Assembly (NCBI GenBank): GCA_023384355.1
Contig: JAHDWL010000009.1
Coordinates: 23,034 to 87,033, forward strand
From: Anaerolineae bacterium
GTDB taxonomy: Bacteria > Chloroflexota > Anaerolineae > Promineifilales > Promineifilaceae
DNA length: 64,000 bases
Direction: 5' to 3'
The position numbers were made by a program, and so were the translations under genes. Below the pieces are notes generated by a model. The model was given only the letters and a program-made list of their open reading frames with translations, did not search any database and was not told the origin of the DNA. How positions within the stretch are numbered: position 1 is the stretch's first letter; each line of letters begins with the position of its first letter. Shown here in pieces: positions 27,525 through 34,277 of this stretch.

Positions 27525-28433
27525 TCAGTCGACACGATTGAGAACCGCATCATCCCATGATACCGGGTCTTCAACCGGTTCCAGGTGGGTGGTAACGTTT
27601 ACCGGAGCCAAACCCTGACGGATCTCCTGTTCAATCGCTTCCAATAGCTCGTGACCCCGCTGAACGCTCCAGTTGCCGGGCACCTGGATGTGGACAGATA
27701 CAAAGCGTTGCGCGCCGGCTTGTCGCGTTCGCAGGGCGTGGTACGTGACACCCAATTCTCTATATTCATCCAGGATAGCGCATACACGGTTCACTTCTTC
27801 TTCAGGTAATCCGGCATCCATCAGTCCGTTGACCGACCCACGCACAAGTTTCGAGCCGGTGAAGAGAATCTGGACGGAGACAATGAGGCCGATCATGGGA
27901 TCCAGCCACAACCAGCCGGTTAGACCGACCAGTGCCACACCAACGACAACCCCCACCGAGGTCCAAACGTCGGTCAGCAGGTGATGGGCATCGGCCGTCA
28001 GAGCCACGGAGCGGTGTCGGGTACCGGCTCGCATCAAGATCCGCGCCACAATGAAATTGGCCATTGCGGCGATGGATGACACAACTATACCCAAACCAAT
28101 CTGCTCCAACGGAACCGGGTTCAAAAAGCGCAAAATCGCCTGCGTGGCAATGAATAACGCAGCCAGGATAATCAGCACCCCTTCCGCGCCGGATGACAGG
28201 TACTCCGCTTTTGAATGTCCATAGGCATGCTCATGATCCGGCGGACGTGCTGCAACAGTCAGGGCAGCCAGAGTGATGATGGCCGCAACGATGTTCGCGG
28301 TTGATTCAAGTGCATCGGAAAGAAAGCCAATCGAATTGGTGAGCAGATACGCGCCGACTTTCAGGAAAATGACGGCAAAAGCCGTCGCCACCGAGAGCCA
28401 GGCATAGCGGGTCAATCCATCGCGCGATTGCAT
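27525..28433 (-). CDS. Cation diffusion facilitator (CDF) metal exporter
   Basis: A 302-residue CDF transporter with six membrane helices and a cytoplasmic C-terminal domain. The start MQSRDGLTRYAW is preferred to one 12 codons upstream because it directly precedes helix 1. Metal-site motifs are SIGFLSDALEST in helix 2 and ALTADAHHLLTDVWTS in helix 5 (HxxxD, as in zinc-type members). HAYGHSKAEYLSS lies in the loop between helices 2 and 3. The C-terminal ferredoxin-like domain has VHIQVPG and HELLEAIEQEI. It probably exports Zn, Fe or a similar divalent metal in exchange for protons. The gene is convergent to the GH3-like gene, 10 nt apart. Confidence 0.9.
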   Translation of the reverse strand: MQSRDGLTRYAWLSVATAFAVIFLKVGAYLLTNSIGFLSDALESTANIVAAIITLAALTVAARPPDHEHAYGHSKAEYLSSGAEGVLIILAALFIATQAILRFLNPVPLEQIGLGIVVSSIAAMANFIVARILMRAGTRHRSVALTADAHHLLTDVWTSVGVVVGVALVGLTGWLWLDPMIGLIVSVQILFTGSKLVRGSVNGLMDAGLPEEEVNRVCAILDEYRELGVTYHALRTRQAGAQRFVSVHIQVPGNWSVQRGHELLEAIEQEIRQGLAPVNVTTHLEPVEDPVSWDDAVLNRVD

Positions 28434-28550
28434 GGCTGCATTATCGTCCTTCGACCAACACAATTCCATCCCGCCCGATCACCTGAAAGTTAGCCATCAC
28501 TAAGTCCGGCTACCAGGTAATCCAAACAGGCGCGCGGTCATTCTGACCAG

Positions 28551-29564
28551 TTATCGGTGATAGCGCCGGTGAATGTTGGGGACCAGATATTCGTCGAATG
28601 CGCGTTGCAAGTTATATGCCGGGGCCCATCCCCAATCCCGGCGCGCCGCCTCATCGTTGAGTTCGGCCGGCCAACTATCCACGATACCCTGACGCTGCCA
28701 ATCAGGATCAAACGTAATTTGCGCCTGCGGAAAGGCGCGGAGCACATGATCGCGAAAATCTGACGCCGAAATCGAAAAGCTGGTTACGTTGTAAATCAAG
28801 TGGTTCAGACTCTCCACGGGGGCGGCCGACAGTTGCAGCAGCGCTGTCACTGCGTCCGGCATTGCCATAAATGGCAACACGCTGTCCTCCCGCACGAAAC
28901 AGGCATACCGCTCACCCTTCGCAGCGGCGTGGAGCATCTCCGGCCCGTAGTCCGTCGTCCCGCCGGAAGGCATGGTGAAAGCGCTGATGAGACCGGGAAA
29001 CCGCAAGGAACGAAAGTCAAGCATGACCGGCTTATTTGCTGACAACTGCTGATAATGCTTGCTGTAATAAATGCCTAATTGCTCGCAATAGAGCTTGTTG
29101 CAGCCGTACATAGTCGTCGGATTGTTCCACTGCCATTCCTTCACACTGCGATCCCGCTCCTTTGTGGCGAGGTTGGGCATGCCGTAAGCGGCGATGGAGC
29201 TGGGAAAAATAAATCTGACCGGCTTACCACGGCGCTGCGATTGCTCGGCCGCAACCTGCAACAACGCCAGCGTCCCGTCGACGTTGACCTGATGGGCCAG
29301 CTCCGGAGAGAATTCACTGCGAGTGGATAACAGCGCTGCCAGATGAAATATCATCTCAAAGTCATATTCTGTGACCAGGCGCGCAAGCAGATTGTGGTCG
29401 AGAATGTCGCCCGATATATGGTTGCACAGGCTCATAAATTCCTGCGGGACCGGATGGAGGTCGAGCGTTAGAATCGGCATCGGCGACATTTGCGACAGAC
29501 TTGTAATGAGCGCCTGGCCGATCTCGCCGGAAGCGCCGGTGATCAATATGGCTTTTTTCCGCAT
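28551..29564 (-). CDS. NAD-dependent epimerase/dehydratase family, L-threonine 3-dehydrogenase-like (SDR type)
   Basis: A 337-residue extended short-chain dehydrogenase. The start is set by AAAGGAGC 8 nt before the ATG at 29564. The Rossmann motif is ITGASGEIGQAL, the active site SSIAAYG with MYGCNKLYCE (YxxxK). The segments RFPGLISAFT, GGTTDYGPEML and MAMPDAVTALLQL are hallmarks of the SDR-type L-threonine 3-dehydrogenases, which oxidise threonine to 2-amino-3-oxobutyrate. Substrate assignment is by these motifs and not proven; UDP-sugar epimerase is less likely because of GGTTDY. The gene is divergent from the MOP-like membrane protein gene. Confidence 0.8.
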   Translation of the reverse strand: MRKKAILITGASGEIGQALITSLSQMSPMPILTLDLHPVPQEFMSLCNHISGDILDHNLLARLVTEYDFEMIFHLAALLSTRSEFSPELAHQVNVDGTLALLQVAAEQSQRRGKPVRFIFPSSIAAYGMPNLATKERDRSVKEWQWNNPTTMYGCNKLYCEQLGIYYSKHYQQLSANKPVMLDFRSLRFPGLISAFTMPSGGTTDYGPEMLHAAAKGERYACFVREDSVLPFMAMPDAVTALLQLSAAPVESLNHLIYNVTSFSISASDFRDHVLRAFPQAQITFDPDWQRQGIVDSWPAELNDEAARRDWGWAPAYNLQRAFDEYLVPNIHRRYHR

Positions 29565-29606
29565 GCTATAGCTCCTTTGATTTTCGGGGTGAGGCAACAG
29601 CGTGAT

Positions 29607-29635
29607 CTGACGTTCATCGACCGCCGTGTTATACT
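29607..29635 (+). promoter_or_regulatory. Candidate promoter of the MOP-like membrane protein gene
   Basis: CTGACG (29607-29612) and TATACT (29630-29635) with a 17-nt spacer; leader of about 90 nt to the start at 29731. Confidence 0.35.
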
Positions 29636-29730
29636 CACTGGTATCAGCTAATCACATCCCTATTGTATCCGAAAGTGCGCTCAGGCATCGATGAATCAGA
29701 ACTGGTTGGTGCAAGCGCTGGAGTATTTGC

Positions 29731-31065
29731 ATGCGTCAACGCTATATTCTCTGGTTCTGGTGGCCGCTGTTTGCCAGCTGGTTGCTCATGGCGGCCGAGG
29801 GGCCGATCATCTCCGCCGCCATTAACCGCCTCCCGAATGAAGTCATTATGCTGGCGGCAATGGGCATTATCACCAGCCTGTCCGTCACCATTGAAAGCCC
29901 GATCATCAACCTGCTGGCGACTTCGACCGCACTGGTACGTGACCATGAGTCTTACAAATTGGTGCGCCGCTTCACCCTCCATTGGTGTCTGGCGTTGACA
30001 ATCATCGCCTTTCTCATCGCTTACTACACGCCTCTATTCGACCTCATCCTCTACCAATGGCTGGATGTGCCTGATGAGATCGCGCAATGGGTCCGGCCAG
30101 GCATGAAAATCATGGTCTTCTGGAGCGCGGCGATCGGCTGGCGGCGATTCTTGCAGGGGATCATGATTCGCAACAAACAAACCAGCAAAGTGGCCTATGG
30201 CACAGGCATCAGGCTCCTGGCGTCCGGGGGCACGGTTATCTCTCTGGCATTGCTGACCGAGTGGCCAGGCGTTGTCATCGGCTCGACAGGTCTGATGGCC
30301 GGCGTCCTGGCTGAGGCCCTGTACGCGACAATCGTCGTCAGGCCAATCATCCACGAGGCACTTGCACCATCCGCGCAGCCCTCCTCGAACACCGCCCTGA
30401 CCTACCGGTCGTTGTTCTGGTTCCACCTGCCTCTTGCCGCTACTTCGGTTCTTGTCTTGTTAATGCAGCCGATGATCACCTCCAGCCTTGCCCGCCTGGC
30501 CAATCCGACCATTTCCCTGGCGGCTTGGCCGGTCCTGTTCCAGGTCCTCCTGATGGCTCGCGCCTCGGCCATGGCCTTGCCGGAAGTCGTGATCGCCTTG
30601 CATGAGAATGCAGCAACTTTCGCGCCATTGCGCAAGTTCAGTCTCTATCTCACCGCCGCGACGACCGCGTTGATGGCGCTCTTTGTTTTTTCTCCTCTGG
30701 CGAATTGGTACATATTCAGAGTCCAGGACATGACCGCAGCAGTCGGCGAACTGACGCTTTCCAGTCTGGGGCTGTTCGTTTTCTTTCCGGGAATGGCCGT
30801 CATAACGTCCTGGTTGCGTGGTTTGCTCATTCAGGGCAGACATACTCGTTATGTCAATATCGGCATGGGTATCAACCTGGTCATCACCGCTGTCGCCCTG
30901 ATAATTGGCGTACTCCAGCAGTGGCCCGGCCTCGTGGCCGCGGCCGTGGCGCTCAATATCGCCTCGCTGGGCGAAGTCGCTTATTTGGCGTGGCGCACCC
31001 AGCTATCTTTGCCCCTTGACTTGACCCTGTTCGGCCACCCTGGCGCAAAGCCATCCCGACCTTGA
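29731..31065 (+). CDS. Polytopic membrane protein, MATE/MOP or ANKH-like
   Basis: A 444-residue protein with about 12 hydrophobic segments in two similar halves, typical of multidrug/oligosaccharidyl-lipid/polysaccharide (MOP) flippase superfamily members. The first half has PLFASWLLMAAEGPIISAAI and NEVIMLAAMGIITSLSVTIE; the second starts near SLFWFHLPLAATSVLVLLMQ. The pattern of short charged loops resembles the progressive-ankylosis (ANKH) branch more than NorM, but this is a weak impression. Cargo is unknown. An MBL-fold hydrolase gene follows 10 nt downstream, likely in the same transcript. Confidence 0.6.
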   Translation: MRQRYILWFWWPLFASWLLMAAEGPIISAAINRLPNEVIMLAAMGIITSLSVTIESPIINLLATSTALVRDHESYKLVRRFTLHWCLALTIIAFLIAYYTPLFDLILYQWLDVPDEIAQWVRPGMKIMVFWSAAIGWRRFLQGIMIRNKQTSKVAYGTGIRLLASGGTVISLALLTEWPGVVIGSTGLMAGVLAEALYATIVVRPIIHEALAPSAQPSSNTALTYRSLFWFHLPLAATSVLVLLMQPMITSSLARLANPTISLAAWPVLFQVLLMARASAMALPEVVIALHENAATFAPLRKFSLYLTAATTALMALFVFSPLANWYIFRVQDMTAAVGELTLSSLGLFVFFPGMAVITSWLRGLLIQGRHTRYVNIGMGINLVITAVALIIGVLQQWPGLVAAAVALNIASLGEVAYLAWRTQLSLPLDLTLFGHPGAKPSRP

Positions 31066-31075
31066 GTAATCCCTT

Positions 31076-31723
31076 ATGACAATCCAAATTAAACAACTAC
31101 CTCTTGGCCCCCTGCAAACCAATTGTTATCTGGTCGCCTGCACGGCCACAAGCGAGGCGGCCGTCATCGACCCCGGCTGGGATGGCCGTGCAATCAAGGA
31201 GCGCGCTGATAGACTGGGCTGGAATATCACCAAAATTATGCTCACCCATTCACATTTCGACCACGTTGGAGGGCTTGAGGAAATAAAAGCCTTGACCAAC
31301 GCGCCGATCTACGTCCACCCGGAAGCCGTCACCATGCTGGAATATGCTCCGAAAGCGGCCGCCATGTGGGGATTCCACATCGATCCGCCACCATTGGCCG
31401 ATATTATGCTTACGGAAGGAGACGTGATCGAGATCGGCGAACTCCGCGCGCAGACTTTGTTCACCCCGGGGCACGCACCCGGACACGTCTGCTTCTATCT
31501 CAGCGAAGAGGCTGTATTGTTCGATGGCGATGTCCTCTTCCAGGGCAGCATTGGACGAACAGACCTGCCCGGCGGCGATTACGCCCTCTTGATGAGCACG
31601 ATTCGGGAAAAACTGATGGTACTGCCGGATAACACTGTCGTGTTGTCCGGTCATGGACCGGCCACAACTATCGGCGACGAACGCCTGAACAATCCGTTCC
31701 TGCAGGGAGACCAGTGGGGCTAA
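31076..31723 (+). CDS. MBL-fold metallohydrolase (glyoxalase II-like)
   Basis: A 215-residue cytoplasmic hydrolase of the metallo-beta-lactamase fold. It has LQTNCYLVAC, the metal motif THSHFDHVGG (HxHxDH), FTPGHAPGHVCFYL, LFDGDVLFQGSIGRTDLPGGD and VLSGHGPATTIGDER, all expected in the glyoxalase II/YcbL group that binds two zinc or iron ions. YcbL-like enzymes hydrolyse glutathione or other thioesters; the real substrate here is unknown. The stop codon overlaps the stop codon of the convergent LysM gene by 3 bases. Confidence 0.9.
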   Translation: MTIQIKQLPLGPLQTNCYLVACTATSEAAVIDPGWDGRAIKERADRLGWNITKIMLTHSHFDHVGGLEEIKALTNAPIYVHPEAVTMLEYAPKAAAMWGFHIDPPPLADIMLTEGDVIEIGELRAQTLFTPGHAPGHVCFYLSEEAVLFDGDVLFQGSIGRTDLPGGDYALLMSTIREKLMVLPDNTVVLSGHGPATTIGDERLNNPFLQGDQWG

Positions 31724-33018
31724 GGTTGAGGTGTAGGCGTGAAGGTCGGCGGTAAGGCAGGCGTCGGGACAGCGCCTTGCCAGAGAAAGTGCGAAGGCAC
31801 GCTGCTATCGCCACCAAAGGTATAGATGAACCCGCCATCGCTGCGTCGTCCCGTCACCTGCACGATGCTGACACTCCACTCCATTTGACGCTGCTGGTCG
31901 ATAGTCGGTCGCCAGCTCGCCGGGACCCGAAAAGAGGGGTCGCGGGTGAATCCGCGCCGCGGCAAACTATCGCGATCGCCGGTGTCACGCATTTCAACCA
32001 TGTACCATTCCTCCGGTCCAAGGTCCTTGACGGCCGTCCATTGCAAGAGGATTTGATCATCTGGCCCAATAACCGCCCCCTCAATCGGGGAGAGCAGCGC
32101 GGGGCCACGAGGCGGCGGAGTAAGGGATGGGGTCGGCGAGGGGCCGGCCGTCGGTGGAATGGTGTCGCCGTACAGTAGTTTGGGTATGCAAAGCGTGTCG
32201 CCCGGCTGAAGTAGCTGGATCGATTCCTGGGTCTGGCGGTTGACGGCGATGATCGCCTCAATCGGCACGCCTTTCTGGGCGGAGAGGCCGTAGGCGGAAT
32301 CACCGGACTGAATAACGATGATTTCACAGTTAGTTGTGTCAGCCATCACCTGCTCGCCGTTGATCTCGATCATCACTGACTCCAGCGGCGGCGTGGCGGT
32401 CGGCCAGGGGATGAGCAGCGATTGGCCCGACTGGATTGGCGAGTTCAGATCGAATCCATTACTCTGCGCAATGCTCTCGGCCGAGACCCGATACAACAAC
32501 GACAGACCAAAAAGGGTTTCCCCGGCAGCGACGGAATGATATCGCGGATCGCGTGGCGTGCTGGTGGGGGCCTGCGTGCTGGTCGGACCGGGCGTTTCCG
32601 AAGGTGGCAAGGTCTCCGATGGGAGCGGGGTCCAGGTCGGCGTCGAGGTGATCGTGGGCGGGACGGATGTCGTCGTTGGGACAAACGCAGCCATGACAAC
32701 CGGAGCCTGCGCACGCAGGGCCAGCCAGCCGGCGCCGAGCCCAACAACAGTCAGAGCAGCCACCACCCAGAAAAACACCGTCGATCGAGTCTCGCGAACG
32801 ACGCTCTTAAATTCGATTGGCGTTGATTCTTCCACTGGGACAACCGGCGGGGATGAAACGACAGGCTGATAAGCGACTTCCCGCGCCGGGATCGACTCGA
32901 TTGCGCGAGGAAAGCCGCACATCAGGCAACGCTCGGCCCCTTCAGGGACGATGCTGTCGCAACGGGCGCACCGGTATTCCTCGGCTCCTTTCTCCTTTTC
33001 GACCTTTCGTTTACTCAT
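31720..33018 (-). CDS. Zinc-ribbon, membrane-anchored LysM protein
   Basis: A 432-residue protein with an unusual order of parts. A cytoplasmic N-terminal zinc ribbon (C17, C20, C31, C34: CARC and CLMC) is followed by one membrane helix (about 80-100), a Thr/Ser/Pro-rich stalk (about 112-155), a first LysM domain (HSVAAGETLFGLSLLY, about 159-205), a second LysM (IVIQSGDSAYGLSAQKG, about 232-278), another Pro linker and a C-terminal beta-rich domain (about 305-410). LysM domains bind N-acetylglucosamine polymers such as peptidoglycan, so the protein probably ties the membrane to the wall. The role of the inner zinc ribbon is unknown. A good extended -10 promoter lies 23 nt upstream. Confidence 0.8.
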   Translation of the reverse strand: MSKRKVEKEKGAEEYRCARCDSIVPEGAERCLMCGFPRAIESIPAREVAYQPVVSSPPVVPVEESTPIEFKSVVRETRSTVFFWVVAALTVVGLGAGWLALRAQAPVVMAAFVPTTTSVPPTITSTPTWTPLPSETLPPSETPGPTSTQAPTSTPRDPRYHSVAAGETLFGLSLLYRVSAESIAQSNGFDLNSPIQSGQSLLIPWPTATPPLESVMIEINGEQVMADTTNCEIIVIQSGDSAYGLSAQKGVPIEAIIAVNRQTQESIQLLQPGDTLCIPKLLYGDTIPPTAGPSPTPSLTPPPRGPALLSPIEGAVIGPDDQILLQWTAVKDLGPEEWYMVEMRDTGDRDSLPRRGFTRDPSFRVPASWRPTIDQQRQMEWSVSIVQVTGRRSDGGFIYTFGGDSSVPSHFLWQGAVPTPALPPTFTPTPQP

Positions 33019-33040
33019 ACGAAACTACTGCCAGCCCCGC

Positions 33041-33068
33041 ATTATACCAGCCACGATGCCTCGCTCAA
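33041..33068 (-). promoter_or_regulatory. Promoter of the LysM gene
   Basis: On the minus strand, TTGAGC (33063-33068), a 16-nt spacer and TATAAT (33041-33046) preceded by TGG, an extended -10. Leader of about 16 nt to the start at 33018. Confidence 0.5.
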
Positions 33069-33229
33069 CCCTGGTTACCACGCGCTCATAATCCTTTCTC
33101 TTGGAAATTTCTGATACAATAGGAGCCAGTCGCCACGGCGAAACTGATGAATCACTCCGGCGATGGGCGATTGCAACCACCCACGATCATCTTTGTCCAT
33201 TGCCTAATCTTGCTAATGGAACGAACCCT

Positions 33230-34237
33230 ATGGCCAATCTCGAATCAACCTATCTCGGACTGCAACTTAAATCTCCTCTCGTGGTGTCTTCATGCCCGCT
33301 CTCATATCATCTCGATAACTTGCGGCGAATGGAAGCGGCCGGAGCCGGCGCAGTTGTCCTCTATTCGCTGTTTGAGGAGCAAATCGAGCTGGCTGAGATG
33401 GGGTTCTCAAGCTACTACACCGAACATAATGAGGAGCTACCTGAAGCCCTGCGCCACGTCGCCAGCATGAAGGAGTACAATCAGGGAGCGGGCAGCTATC
33501 TCGCCCATATTTATCAGGCAAAACAGGCGGTTTCCATTCCGATCATCGGCAGTTTGAACGGCTACTACAACAGCGGGTGGACCCGGTATGCGCGCCTCAT
33601 CGAAGCCGCCGGGGCCGACGCGCTCGAACTTAATATATACTACTTGCCGACCAAACCACACATCACCGCGGCCGAAGTTGAGCAAATGTATATCGACCTC
33701 GTTCGCGACGTCACGGAATCCGTTCGTATCCCTGTTGCCGTAAAGCTCAGCCCGTACTTCAGCGCGCTCGCCAACATTTCACGCCGGTTGGTCGGCGCGG
33801 GAGCCAGCGGTTTGGTGTTGTTCAACCGCTTCTACCAGCCCGATTTTGATATAGTCAATCGCGCCATTATTCCCAGCCTTGACCTGAGTGTGTCGAGCGA
33901 GTTGCGTCTCCGCCTGCGATGGGTAGCTCTTCTGTCCGACCAGAACGATGTCGACCTGGCTATCACCGGAGGCGTCCATACCGCTGAGGACACGATCAAG
34001 GGGATCATGGCCGGCGCCAACGTGGTCATGATGGCCTCCGCGCTCATACAAAACGGTATCGGCCACCTCTCTACGATCGAGAACGAGCTTAACCAATGGC
34101 TGGACAACAACGGCTACAAGTCAACGAAGGAAATTCGTGGATTACTGAGTCACGCGCAAATCGGCGATTCGGCCGCACTGGAGCGCGCCAACTATCTCAA
34201 CGTCCTGCGTACCGCCCGCTCCCAGGAAGGTTCGTAG
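33230..34237 (+). CDS. Dihydroorotate dehydrogenase-like flavoprotein, second copy
   Basis: A 335-residue paralog of the protein at 1242-2246, clearly similar along its length: [80 protein letters not shown] and GGVHTAEDTIKGIMAGANV. The start at 33230 matches the paralog; the upstream open frame is not coding in character. Expected cofactor FMN. It lies 40 nt upstream of a molybdenum-hydroxylase gene, suggesting one operon. Together with the nifJ-linked copy this hints that the family serves as a partner for large oxidoreductases; the reaction is unknown. A possible extended -10 (TGATACAAT) is at 33112-33120. Confidence 0.83.
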   Translation: MANLESTYLGLQLKSPLVVSSCPLSYHLDNLRRMEAAGAGAVVLYSLFEEQIELAEMGFSSYYTEHNEELPEALRHVASMKEYNQGAGSYLAHIYQAKQAVSIPIIGSLNGYYNSGWTRYARLIEAAGADALELNIYYLPTKPHITAAEVEQMYIDLVRDVTESVRIPVAVKLSPYFSALANISRRLVGAGASGLVLFNRFYQPDFDIVNRAIIPSLDLSVSSELRLRLRWVALLSDQNDVDLAITGGVHTAEDTIKGIMAGANVVMMASALIQNGIGHLSTIENELNQWLDNNGYKSTKEIRGLLSHAQIGDSAALERANYLNVLRTARSQEGS

Positions 34238-34277
34238 GCTCTGCCGGTTATTCCGGTTTACCAGATTTGGAGAAAAT

